Below are positions 1 to 8,455 of a DNA stretch of 13,026 bases, in pieces (within the stretch, counting starts at the first letter, position 1; each line of letters begins with the position of its first letter). The position numbers and the translations under genes were made by a program. The notes under the pieces are model-generated. The model saw only the letters and a list, made by a program, of their open reading frames with translations. It ran no database searches and was not told where the DNA came from. The stretch comes from an uncultured Christensenella sp. GTDB lineage: Bacteria; Bacillota; Clostridia; Christensenellales; Borkfalkiaceae. Location of the stretch: positions 1-13,026 of the forward strand of contig CAJMEI010000012.1 in the NCBI GenBank assembly GCA_905212395.1, read 5' to 3'.

Positions 1-10
1 GGAGTGCTGT

Positions 11-1882
11 ATGGAAAAAGAATACGAACTTCCGCTCTACTTGTTCGCACAAGGTACGAATTATAAAAGTTACGAGTTTTTCGGAAGTCATCTTTGTTCG
101 TATAACGGTAAAAAAGGCGCAATGTTCAGGGTTTGGGCGCCACACGCAAAATCGGTTTCCGTCGTAGGAGATTTCAACGGTTGGGACTATAACGCAAACG
201 TAATGTCCGCTTTAGACAAAACGGGCGTTTGGGAATTGTTTATAGAAGGTTTAAAAGAATACGATAATTACAAGTATTCTATAGATTGCAAAAAGGGTAG
301 AATCGTAAAAGCCGATCCGTTTGCATATCATTTCGAAACGCCTGCCGAAACCGCTTCTAAATTATACGACTTGGAAGGATATGCTTGGAGCGACGGGGAA
401 TATCGTTCTAAAAGCAGAATGACAAACGTTTATTCTTCGCCTATGAATATATACGAAGTAAATTTAGGTTCTTGGAAAAAATATCCCGACGGCAATTATT
501 ACAGCTACGACGATTTAGCAAAAGAATTAGTCGATTATTGCGCGGATATGGGGTATACTCACGTAGAATTTATGCCTATAACCGAGTTTCCTTTCGACGG
601 TTCTTGGGGGTATCAGGTAACGGGATATTTCGGCGTTACTTCGAGATACGGAACGCCAAAACAATTTATGAATTTAGTAAACGCATTTCACAAAAAAGGA
701 ATAGGCGTTATACTCGATTGGGTTCCCGCGCATTTCCCGAAAGACGCGCACGGTTTGTACGAATTTGACGGAGAACCGTTATACGAGAGTTCTCGTTGGG
801 ATTTAATGGAACATAAAAGTTGGGGAACGAGAAGATTCGATTACGGAAAAACGCAAGTTCAATCTTTCTTAATTTCAAGCGCGCACTTCTTCTTTGAAAA
901 ATATCATATAGACGGAATAAGGGTAGACGCCGTTGCAAGTATGTTGTATTTAGATTACGACAAAAAGGACGGAGAATGGATACCTAACAAATACGGCGAA
1001 AATAAAAACTTAGAAGCCATAGACTTTTTAAGAAAACTAAACAAAAGTATTTTCGAGCAATATCCATACGCTTTAATGATTGCGGAAGAATCTACCGCTT
1101 GGCCTTTGGTTACAAAGCCCACGGATATAGGCGGGTTAGGGTTTAATTTCAAATGGAATATGGGTTGGATGAACGACATTTTATCCTACGTTAAATGCGA
1201 CCCGTATTTTAGGAGATTCGAACACAACAAACTTACGTTTTCTATGATGTACGCGTTCTCCGAAAATTACATTTTACCCATTTCGCACGACGAAGTAGTA
1301 CACGGAAAAGCGTCCTTAATAAATAAAATGCCCGGTTCTTACGAAGAAAAGTTTGCCGGCGATAGGGTGTTTTTAGGATATATGTTTACTCATCCCGGTA
1401 AAAAATTAAGCTTTATGGGCAACGAATTCGGTCAGTTTATCGAATGGCGTTACGCGGAAGGATTAGAGTTTTTCTTATTAGATTATCCTATGCACGCAAA
1501 ACTCAAAGAGTATTCTAAAACTCTTAATTATCTTTACAAAAATACTCCCGCATTTTACGAGATAGAAGATTCTTGGGACGGATTCGAATGGTTAGACGCA
1601 GATAATAAAGATTTAAACACCATAGCCTATAAGCGTAGAGATAAAAAAGGTGAAGAGTACGTTTGTATTTTTTGTTTCAGCGGGGTCGATACGGATTACT
1701 ATTTAAGACTCGAAAAAGCTAAATACAGCATCGTATTAGATAGCGACGACGTAAAATTCGGCGGAAGGGGTCTTAATAAGAGAAAGAGAGTTTATTCGAC
1801 TAAAAAATTCGGAAAAGAAACGGCAATATTGTTAAAAATGCCCGCTTTCTCTTGCTTGATTTTAAAAAAGATTAAAGCATAA
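11..1882 (+). CDS. glgB: 1,4-alpha-glucan branching enzyme
   Basis: Cytoplasmic GH13 transglycosylase that cuts alpha-1,4 glucan chains and re-attaches the piece through an alpha-1,6 bond, making glycogen branches. The protein has 623 residues. A CBM48-type beta-sandwich (about 36-115) includes RVWAPHAKSVSVVGDFNGW at 40-58. A GH13 barrel follows with the usual motifs: DWVPAHF at 236-242, GIRVDAV at 302-308 (nucleophile D306), AEEST at 358-362 (acid/base E359) and SHDEVVH at 425-431 (D427). A C-terminal beta domain ends the protein. It is at the short end for GlgB and lacks the extra N-terminal N1 module of the longer enzymes. The start is set by GGAG at 1-4, six bases upstream of the ATG. It is the first gene of the glycogen block, but a 156-bp gap separates it from glgC, so separate transcription is possible. 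Identity is secure; exact chain-length preference cannot be read. Confidence 0.97.
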   Translation: MEKEYELPLYLFAQGTNYKSYEFFGSHLCSYNGKKGAMFRVWAPHAKSVSVVGDFNGWDYNANVMSALDKTGVWELFIEGLKEYDNYKYSIDCKKGRIVKADPFAYHFETPAETASKLYDLEGYAWSDGEYRSKSRMTNVYSSPMNIYEVNLGSWKKYPDGNYYSYDDLAKELVDYCADMGYTHVEFMPITEFPFDGSWGYQVTGYFGVTSRYGTPKQFMNLVNAFHKKGIGVILDWVPAHFPKDAHGLYEFDGEPLYESSRWDLMEHKSWGTRRFDYGKTQVQSFLISSAHFFFEKYHIDGIRVDAVASMLYLDYDKKDGEWIPNKYGENKNLEAIDFLRKLNKSIFEQYPYALMIAEESTAWPLVTKPTDIGGLGFNFKWNMGWMNDILSYVKCDPYFRRFEHNKLTFSMMYAFSENYILPISHDEVVHGKASLINKMPGSYEEKFAGDRVFLGYMFTHPGKKLSFMGNEFGQFIEWRYAEGLEFFLLDYPMHAKLKEYSKTLNYLYKNTPAFYEIEDSWDGFEWLDADNKDLNTIAYKRRDKKGEEYVCIFCFSGVDTDYYLRLEKAKYSIVLDSDDVKFGGRGLNKRKRVYSTKKFGKETAILLKMPAFSCLILKKIKA

Positions 1883-2038
1883 CAGGAAAAATAAAAAAAG
1901 AATTTAACAAAATTAAAAGTTATATTTCGTTTTTTTGCTTATCCATATTATACAACGTGTTTTAAGAATACAAAAACGGAATAAAACGATAAAACACAAA
2001 ATATAAAATAAATAAGAAACTATTTAACGGGGGATAAT
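1883..2038 (+). other. AT-rich gap between glgB and glgC
   Basis: This 156-bp gap is the longest one inside the glycogen block and holds no open frame worth calling. It ends in GGGGG at 2029-2033, five bases before the glgC ATG, which serves as the ribosome site. A run of seven T at 1930-1936 follows only a 4-bp TAAC/GTTA stem, so it is not a convincing terminator. TATTAT at 1946-1951 could be a -10 box, but no credible -35 lies 16-18 bases upstream. The length suggests a glgC leader or promoter; the sequence alone does not prove one. Confidence 0.4.
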
Positions 2039-3220
2039 ATGTTATCAAAAAAGGAATGCGTCGCAATGCTATTAGCAGGCGGACAAGGCAGTAGATTATA
2101 CGCGCTTACTAATAAAGTCGCAAAACCTGCTTTAACGTTCGGCGGAAAATATAAAATTATAGACTTTCCGTTGTCTAACTGCGTAAATTCGGGAATAGAT
2201 ACGGTTGGTGTTCTTACGCAATATCAACCTTTGGAACTTGCCGATTATATAGGAAACGGACAGCCTTGGGATTTGGACAGGCTGTACGGCGGAGTTCATA
2301 TCTTATCGCCTTATCAAGCGAAGACGGGTAGCGAATGGTATAAAGGCACTGCAAACGCAATATATCAAAATTTAGCGTTTATTAAAAGATATAATCCCGA
2401 ATACGTAGTAATTCTATCGGGCGACCATATTTACAAAATGGATTATTCTTTAATGTTAAAAGAACATAAAAAGAATAACGCGTCTTGTACGGTTGCAACC
2501 ATAAGCGTTCCGATAGAAGAAGCTTCGAGATTCGGAATAGTCAATATAAAAGAAGATGGAGAAATTTACGAGTTCGAAGAAAAGCCCAAAAAACCCAAGA
2601 GTACTTTGGCTTCTATGGGAATATATATTTTTACGGCTTCTAAATTGTATAAATATCTTGACGAAGACGAAGCGAATCCTAATTCTTCCAACGATTTCGG
2701 AAACGACGTTTTGCCGAAAATGCTTGCGGACGGAGAAAGAATGTTCTCTTACGAGTTTAAAGGGTATTGGAAAGACGTAGGAACGATAGACGCGTTATTC
2801 GAAGCGAATATGGACTTGCTTGGCGACCAACCTAAGTTCCCGTTCTACGACGCGGATTGCAAAATACATTCTCGTACGCCAATCGCTCCACCGCACTACG
2901 TCGGGGAAAACGCAAGGGTAGTAAACTCCATTATTTCGCTAGGCTGTGAAATTTACGGGGAAGTAGAAAATTCGGTACTTGCGGAAAACGTAACCGTAGA
3001 AAAAGGCGCGGTAGTTAAAAACAGCGTTTTGTTCGGTAGATGTACCGTTAAAAAGGGAGCTAAGCTCGATTACACCATATTAGACAATAACGTAATAGTC
3101 GGCGAAAACGCAAAAGTCGGCGGGGACGATATTAAAAAGATTACGGTAGTCGGCGCGGACGTAGAAATAGGCGATAACAAATCGGTTGAAGCTGGTTTAA
3201 TTATAAACGAAAACGTATAA
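2039..3220 (+). CDS. glgC: Glucose-1-phosphate adenylyltransferase, catalytic subunit
   Basis: Makes ADP-glucose and pyrophosphate from ATP and glucose-1-phosphate, the committed and usually allosterically controlled step of bacterial glycogen synthesis. The protein has 393 residues. The nucleotidyltransferase domain (about 1-260) starts with LLAGGQGSRLYALT at 11-24 and GGKYKIIDFPLSN at 36-48. SGDHIYKMDY at 127-136 supplies the catalytic Asp. FEEKP at 179-183 carries the glucose-1-phosphate-binding lysine (K182, matching E. coli K195). GYWKDVGTIDA follows at 242-252. A left-handed beta-helix of hexapeptide repeats covers about 288-390. All catalytic landmarks are intact, in contrast to the next gene, glgD. 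The start is supported by GGGGG at 2029-2033. Only 11 bp separate it from glgD, so the two subunits are very probably made together as a mixed complex. Identity is secure; effector specificity is not readable. Confidence 0.97.
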   Translation: MLSKKECVAMLLAGGQGSRLYALTNKVAKPALTFGGKYKIIDFPLSNCVNSGIDTVGVLTQYQPLELADYIGNGQPWDLDRLYGGVHILSPYQAKTGSEWYKGTANAIYQNLAFIKRYNPEYVVILSGDHIYKMDYSLMLKEHKKNNASCTVATISVPIEEASRFGIVNIKEDGEIYEFEEKPKKPKSTLASMGIYIFTASKLYKYLDEDEANPNSSNDFGNDVLPKMLADGERMFSYEFKGYWKDVGTIDALFEANMDLLGDQPKFPFYDADCKIHSRTPIAPPHYVGENARVVNSIISLGCEIYGEVENSVLAENVTVEKGAVVKNSVLFGRCTVKKGAKLDYTILDNNVIVGENAKVGGDDIKKITVVGADVEIGDNKSVEAGLIINENV

Positions 3221-3231
3221 GGAGCAAAATT

Positions 3232-4344
3232 ATGAATGCACTCGGAATTATTTTTTCAAATATACACGATAGTAACATTCCTGAATTGACGGCTGAAAGA
3301 ACCATGGCTTCTATTCCGTTTTGCGGAAGATACCGTTTAATCGACTTTGCTCTTTCTAATATGATTAACTCGGGTATTACCAAAGTAGGGGTAATAACTA
3401 AAAGTAATTATCAATCTTTAATGGACCACGTCGGTAGCGGAAAGGACTGGGACTTGGCGAGAAAGAACGGCGGACTTATGATTTTACCGCCATTCGGAGT
3501 TCAAGAAAACAGTATGGTGTACAATACCAGATTAGAAGCTTTAAAAGGCGTATTCGGATTTTTGAAAAAATCAACGCAAGAATACGTTATTATGAGCGAT
3601 TCGGACGCCATTTCGTCTATGGATTTAGAAGAAATTTTAAAATATCATAACGACAACGGCGCGGATATAACCATGATATACTCTGTTAAAAATATGAAAG
3701 AAATTTCAGGAAAAGACAATATAATTTTAGACGTAGACGGTTACGGAAGGGTAAAGGGTTTTGAATTTAACCCCGTTACCAGCGGAAACGTAAACTTATA
3801 TTCTAACATTATGCTTATTAAAAGAACGTTTTTACTTTCTTTAATATCTGAATCGGTCGCTCACGGCAAGAGTTCTTTTTCAAGGGACGTTTTAGCTCAC
3901 AGTACCGAAAGTATGAGAATATTCGCTTACCAATATAAAGGCTTTATGACTACGGTATCGTCTTTACAAAACTATTACGACGTAAGTATGAGTATGTTAA
4001 ACGCCGATATTAGACAAAAGCTTTTTAAATCGAGCGAAATTTACACTAAAACGAAAGACAGCACGCCTACTAAATACGGCGCGAACTGCGTAGTTAAAAA
4101 CTCTTTAATTGCAGACGGTTGCGTAATAGAAGGCGAAGTTTACAACAGCATAATATTCAGGGGAGTTAAAATCGCAAGAGGTACGGTAGTTAAAAACAGT
4201 ATTTTAATGCAAGATACCATCACGGGCGAAAACGTTTCGCTTAATGCGATAATAACCGATAAAGACGTCGTTATAAGAGACGGAAGACAACTTTCGGGTT
4301 GCGATAATCACCCGTTCTTTATTTCAAAAGGGAGTGTTATATAA
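3232..4344 (+). CDS. glgD: GlgD, non-catalytic ADP-glucose pyrophosphorylase subunit
   Basis: Paralogue of GlgC with 370 residues, a usual GlgD length. It keeps the fold: a nucleotidyltransferase-like domain with RYRLIDFALSNMINSG at 33-48 and a hexapeptide beta-helix at about 280-365. The active site is lost. The glycine-rich GGxGxRLxxLT loop is replaced by IFSNIHDSNIPELT at 7-20. The SGDH motif reads SDSD at 122-125. The FEEKP lysine motif reads FEFNP at 177-181, with Asn at the sugar-phosphate lysine position. In characterised Firmicutes, GlgD is inactive alone and raises the activity of GlgC in a heteromer; that role is inferred here from family and context. The start follows GGAG at 3221-3224, eleven bases after glgC. 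Its stop TAA overlaps the glgA ATG by one base (TAATG), a sign of coupled translation. Confidence 0.95.
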   Translation: MNALGIIFSNIHDSNIPELTAERTMASIPFCGRYRLIDFALSNMINSGITKVGVITKSNYQSLMDHVGSGKDWDLARKNGGLMILPPFGVQENSMVYNTRLEALKGVFGFLKKSTQEYVIMSDSDAISSMDLEEILKYHNDNGADITMIYSVKNMKEISGKDNIILDVDGYGRVKGFEFNPVTSGNVNLYSNIMLIKRTFLLSLISESVAHGKSSFSRDVLAHSTESMRIFAYQYKGFMTTVSSLQNYYDVSMSMLNADIRQKLFKSSEIYTKTKDSTPTKYGANCVVKNSLIADGCVIEGEVYNSIIFRGVKIARGTVVKNSILMQDTITGENVSLNAIITDKDVVIRDGRQLSGCDNHPFFISKGSVI

Positions 4345-5933
4345 TGGCTGAAACAAAAAAGACCACCGTTAATAAAAGGGCGAGCTCTAAAAGCAAAGTC
4401 CAAAAAGAAGTAACTAACGCCGTAGCAGCGCAAGAAGAACAAAAAATCGAAGTTCCTTGCAAGCAAGAAGAAGTAGTAAGCGAACCGATAGAAATAAAAG
4501 TTCACAAAAGGGGAAGTATTCTATTCGTCGCAAGTGAATGTAATCCGTTCGTAGCGTCGGGCGGTTTAGCCGACGTAATAGGCTCTCTACCAAAAGCGCT
4601 TGCAAAAAACGGCAATTACGACGTAAGAGTAGTAATTCCGCTTTATAAGTGCATAGGGGAAGAGTATAGACAACGCTTTACCTATTTAGGAAATTTCAAC
4701 GTAGGACTCGGTTGGAGAAACCTTTATTGCGGAGTATTTTCTTTAAAACAAGACGACGTTACTTATTACTTTATAGATAACGAATATTATTTTAAAAGAG
4801 ATTCCTTATACGGGGAATTTGACGACGCCGAAAGATTTGCGTTTTTCTCCAAAGCGGTTTTGGATATGATGGGATATTTAGATTATTATCCTACCATAAT
4901 GCACGCAAACGATTGGCAAACCGCTTTATCCGTAATATATTTAAAAACGCTTTATTACGGAAAATTCGGATTTTCGGAAATTAAAAGCGTATTTACGATA
5001 CACAACATAGAGTATCAAGGTAAGTACGGACACGATTTGGCTTGGACGCTTTTCGGCTTGCCCGAATACACTTACGCAACGCTCGATTACGACGGTTGTT
5101 TAAACTTATTAAAGGGCGCAATCGAATACAGTAATTACGTTACCACCGTTTCTCCTACGTACGCGCAGGAAATAAGAAACGCGTTTTTTGCTCACAAATT
5201 AGAGTATTGCATAAATAAAAACTCTTATAAAATCAGCGGAGTTTTAAACGGTATAGACGAAGTTCTTTATAATAGCGAAAAAGATAATAAATTGTTTGCT
5301 CATTACAGCGTAAACGATTTATCGGGCAAAAAAGTATGTAAGAAAAAATTACAAGAAATGCTTTCTTTACCGCAAAGGGACGTTCCGATTATCGCTATAA
5401 TTTCAAGACTTGTAAGTCATAAAGGACTTGACCTTGTAAAATGCGTTTTAGAAGAAATTTTAAGCGAAGACGTACAAGTAATAATTTTAGGAAAAGGCGA
5501 CTGGCAATTTGAAAACTATTTCGGCGACGTAGCTTATCGCTATGGCGGAAAGTGTAGAATGATACCCGCATACAATAAAGATTTAGCTTCTAAAATTTAT
5601 TCGGGCGCGGATATATTCCTAATGCCTAGTAAGCAAGAGCCGTGCGGATTAAGTCAAATGATTGCTTGTAGATACGGTACCGTTCCTGTAGTAAGAAGAA
5701 CGGGCGGTCTTGCCGATAGTATAACGCCTTTCAACGAAGGAAACAGAGATAAAGGCATAGGATTTGTATTTAATAACTATAACGCTCACGAGATGTTATA
5801 CGTTATAAAGGACGCTATATTTACCTACGGAAACAAGGAAGTTTGGACGGGAATAATGAAAAGAGCTATGCAAACCGACTTCTCTTGGAAAAATTCAGCG
5901 GTAAAATACGAAGAAATTTATGAAAAACTTTAA
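4344..5933 (+). CDS. glgA: Glycogen synthase (ADP-glucose), with N-terminal tail
   Basis: GT5 retaining glucosyltransferase that adds glucose from ADP-glucose to the non-reducing end of alpha-1,4 glucan in the cytoplasm. It has 529 residues against roughly 480 for common bacterial GlgA. The excess is a Lys/Glu/Gln/Val-rich tail (about 1-56) before the normal beginning at SILFVASEC (58-66). No alternative ATG, GTG or TTG lies inside the tail. GGGAG at 4330-4334 and the TAATG overlap with glgD fix the start. Visible motifs are HANDWQTAL at 187-195, SRLVSHKGLDL at 354-364 (R355 and K360, matching E. coli R300 and K305) and KQEPCGLSQ at 430-438 with the catalytic Glu E432. RRTGGLADS follows at 451-459. 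Oddity: the KTGGL motif reads A71-S-G-G-L, so the ADP-glucose-contacting Lys (E. coli K15) is Ala. Function is otherwise clear. Confidence 0.96.
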   Translation: MAETKKTTVNKRASSKSKVQKEVTNAVAAQEEQKIEVPCKQEEVVSEPIEIKVHKRGSILFVASECNPFVASGGLADVIGSLPKALAKNGNYDVRVVIPLYKCIGEEYRQRFTYLGNFNVGLGWRNLYCGVFSLKQDDVTYYFIDNEYYFKRDSLYGEFDDAERFAFFSKAVLDMMGYLDYYPTIMHANDWQTALSVIYLKTLYYGKFGFSEIKSVFTIHNIEYQGKYGHDLAWTLFGLPEYTYATLDYDGCLNLLKGAIEYSNYVTTVSPTYAQEIRNAFFAHKLEYCINKNSYKISGVLNGIDEVLYNSEKDNKLFAHYSVNDLSGKKVCKKKLQEMLSLPQRDVPIIAIISRLVSHKGLDLVKCVLEEILSEDVQVIILGKGDWQFENYFGDVAYRYGGKCRMIPAYNKDLASKIYSGADIFLMPSKQEPCGLSQMIACRYGTVPVVRRTGGLADSITPFNEGNRDKGIGFVFNNYNAHEMLYVIKDAIFTYGNKEVWTGIMKRAMQTDFSWKNSAVKYEEIYEKL

Positions 5934-5955
5934 AAATGATAAATATTATATATAC

Positions 5956-5971
5956 AGGAGAATAATGAATG
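5956..5971 (+). promoter_or_regulatory. glgP ribosome site with double start ATGAATG
   Basis: AGGAG at 5956-5960 is followed by two ATGs in different frames, at 5965 and 5969. The first is four bases from the Shine-Dalgarno site and gives only MNESK before a TAA. The second is eight bases away, a more normal distance, and opens glgP. The second is therefore taken as the real start. Ribosomes landing on the first would read five codons that overlap the true start. Confidence 0.7.
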
Positions 5972-8455
5972 AAAGCAAGTAAAAAAACCGAAACTCAACC
6001 TATCGTAACGATAAAACAAGAACAAAAAGCAATTCCTTTTACCCAAAGGGAAGCTACGGAGGTATTAAAGGGTAAATTATCCAAGTTCTTCGGAATTTCC
6101 GATAGCGACGTTACCAAAGAACAAATTTATAAAGCCGTAGTTATGGCGGTAAGGGATATACTTCTTGAAAAGAGAAATAAATACGCTAAAACCGTAAAAG
6201 AAAAGAAAGGGAAAAAAGTATATTATCTTTGTATGGAATTCCTAGTAGGTAGGTCTTTAAAGAACAATCTATACAATTTAGATATAGCAAAACAGTTCGA
6301 AGAAGCTATTAAGCCTTACGGATACACTTTAGAAGATTTATACGAATACGAACCCGACGCAGGACTCGGAAACGGCGGACTCGGAAGATTGGCGGCTTGT
6401 TTTATGGACGCTTTGGCAAGTCAAGATTATCCTGCAATGGGATATTCTATTAGATACGAATACGGTTTGTTCAAACAAAAAATCGTTGACGGTTGGCAAA
6501 TGGAATTGCCCGATATTTGGCTTCCCGGCGGAGAAGTATGGCTTACTCAAAGATTAGATAAGGCTGTAAAAGTTAAATTCGACGGACACGTTGAAGAAAT
6601 TTGGACGCCCGACGGAGTAAAAGTAAACCACGTTAACGCTCAAGAAGTAGAGGCTGTTCCTTACGATATGATGATTTCGGGAAAAGATTGCGAAGCGGTT
6701 TCCGTTTTAAGACTTTGGAGAGCAAGAAGCATAACTAATTTCGATATGCACAAATTCTCGCAAGGAGATTACGCTCAATGTCTTAAAGAAAGTAACGAAG
6801 CGGAACTCATTTCAAAAGTTCTTTATCCTTCCGACAACCATTTCGAAGGTAAATCTTTAAGATTAAAACAACAATATTTCTTAGTAAGCGCAAGTTTACA
6901 AAACATATTAGATTCTCACTTCAAAGTTTATAGAACGTTTGAAAATTTAGGGGATAAAGTCGCTATTCATATTAACGATACGCACCCCGCTCTTTGCGTT
7001 CCAGAACTTATGAGATTACTAATGGACGAACACGGTTACGGCTGGGATAAAGCTTGGGAAATCGTTACCAAAACGGTAGCTTACACCAACCATACCGTTA
7101 TGGCTGAAGCTTTGGAAAAATGGAACGAAGACTTAATCGAAAGAAGACTTCCGAGAATTTATTCCATAATAAAAGAAATAAACAGAAGATTCTGCAAAGA
7201 AATGTGGGATTTATATCCCGGCGATTGGGCTAAAATTGACAGAATGTCCATAATTTCGGGCGGACAGGTAAGAATGGCGAATTTAAGCGTAATAGCTTCG
7301 CATAAAGTAAACGGAGTTTCCGCGCTTCACAGTGAAATTATTAAAGAAAGTATCTTTAAAGATTTTGCCGAGACTTATAAAGACAAATTTACCAACGTTA
7401 CCAACGGTATCGCGTATAGAAGATGGCTTTGTCAATCCAACCCCGAACTTTGTTCTTTAATTACCGATTGTATCGGCGATAAATACGTTAAAGACGCAAG
7501 TCAACTTTCTAATTTAAGAAAATTCGCTTCCGACAGCGCGGTATTAGACAGAATCAACGAAATTAAAAAGATTAAAAAAGTTCAATTCTGCGAATACGTT
7601 AAGAATAAAACGGGAGAAGTTATTAATCCCGATTCTATGTTCGACGTTCAAGCTAAAAGAATGCACGAATATAAAAGACAACTTCTTAACGCAATGTATA
7701 TAATTTACTTATACAACGAACTTAAAAAGAATCCCGATTTGGAAATGACGCCCAAAACGTTTATTTTCGGCGCGAAAGCCGCTCCCGGATACTATCTTGC
7801 TAAACAAATCATTAAACTTATTTGTTATTTAGCGCAAGATATCAACAACAATCCTAATCCGAAAATCAGGGAAAAATTAAAAGTTATATATTTAGAAGAT
7901 TACAACGTATCTTTGGCTGAAAGACTTATGCCTGCAACCGAACTTAGCGAACAAATTTCTCTTGCGGGTAAAGAAGCCAGCGGTACGGGTAATATGAAAT
8001 TTATGATAAACGGCGCTTTAACGATAGGAACTATGGACGGAGCAAACGTTGAAATGTTCGAACAAGTCGGAAAAGACAATATATTTATTTTCGGACTTAG
8101 CGCAAAAGACGTAGAAGATTTATGGCGTCAAGGATATAACGCTTCCGCTTACTATAATAACAATGCAAAACTTCAAGAAATTATCGAAGCGTTAAGAGTT
8201 GGCTTTAACGGACAATCGTTTGAAATGTTCAGAGAATACTTATTGACAAACAGTCCTATCGCAGACCCCTATATGTGTATGGCTGATTTCTCGTCCTATA
8301 AAGATACGCACGATTATATCGATAAAGTATATCAAGACAAGAAAAAATGGGCTAAGATGAGTTTAGAAAACATTGCGGGAAGCGGAATTTTCTCGGCGGA
8401 CAGAAGTATCAGAGATTATGCAAACAATATTTGGAACATTAAACCCATAAAATAA
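5969..8455 (+). CDS. glgP: Glycogen/alpha-glucan phosphorylase
   Basis: GT35 PLP-dependent enzyme that splits alpha-1,4 glucan ends with phosphate and releases glucose-1-phosphate. That product is also the GlgC substrate, so it closes the cycle. The protein has 828 residues, close to E. coli GlgP (815). Family motifs are YYLCMEFLVGRSL near 85-97, GLGNGGLGRLAACF at 132-145, NDTHPAL at 336-342 and KRMHEYKRQ at 563-571. The PLP site EASGTGNMKFMINGAL is also present, with the Schiff-base lysine at K677. The first 25 or so residues are a basic, Lys/Gln/Thr-rich lead-in to the conserved helical N-terminus. No membrane segment or signal peptide is seen. It starts 35 bp after glgA. Its stop overlaps the next gene's ATG as TAATG. 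Glycogen versus maltodextrin preference cannot be decided from sequence; the operon favours glycogen. Confidence 0.97.
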   Translation: MKASKKTETQPIVTIKQEQKAIPFTQREATEVLKGKLSKFFGISDSDVTKEQIYKAVVMAVRDILLEKRNKYAKTVKEKKGKKVYYLCMEFLVGRSLKNNLYNLDIAKQFEEAIKPYGYTLEDLYEYEPDAGLGNGGLGRLAACFMDALASQDYPAMGYSIRYEYGLFKQKIVDGWQMELPDIWLPGGEVWLTQRLDKAVKVKFDGHVEEIWTPDGVKVNHVNAQEVEAVPYDMMISGKDCEAVSVLRLWRARSITNFDMHKFSQGDYAQCLKESNEAELISKVLYPSDNHFEGKSLRLKQQYFLVSASLQNILDSHFKVYRTFENLGDKVAIHINDTHPALCVPELMRLLMDEHGYGWDKAWEIVTKTVAYTNHTVMAEALEKWNEDLIERRLPRIYSIIKEINRRFCKEMWDLYPGDWAKIDRMSIISGGQVRMANLSVIASHKVNGVSALHSEIIKESIFKDFAETYKDKFTNVTNGIAYRRWLCQSNPELCSLITDCIGDKYVKDASQLSNLRKFASDSAVLDRINEIKKIKKVQFCEYVKNKTGEVINPDSMFDVQAKRMHEYKRQLLNAMYIIYLYNELKKNPDLEMTPKTFIFGAKAAPGYYLAKQIIKLICYLAQDINNNPNPKIREKLKVIYLEDYNVSLAERLMPATELSEQISLAGKEASGTGNMKFMINGALTIGTMDGANVEMFEQVGKDNIFIFGLSAKDVEDLWRQGYNASAYYNNNAKLQEIIEALRVGFNGQSFEMFREYLLTNSPIADPYMCMADFSSYKDTHDYIDKVYQDKKKWAKMSLENIAGSGIFSADRSIRDYANNIWNIKPIK

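Noticed and set aside
472..768. 98-codon + frame rich in Arg within glgB
   Set aside because: It is the second frame of a well conserved part of the GH13 barrel; its Arg/Tyr richness follows from the wobble bias of glgB.
1930..1936. Run of seven T as a terminator for glgB
   Set aside because: The only stem before it is 4 bp (TAAC/GTTA) with a 10-base AT loop and no GC-rich core.
1946..1951. TATTAT as the -10 of a glgC promoter
   Set aside because: At 16-18 bases upstream there is only T-rich sequence with about two matches to TTGACA, so it is not called as a feature.
2039..4344. glgC/glgD as an accidental tandem duplication or broken copy
   Set aside because: GlgD is full length for its own family, with family-typical changed motifs, so it is a maintained subunit and not a decaying copy.
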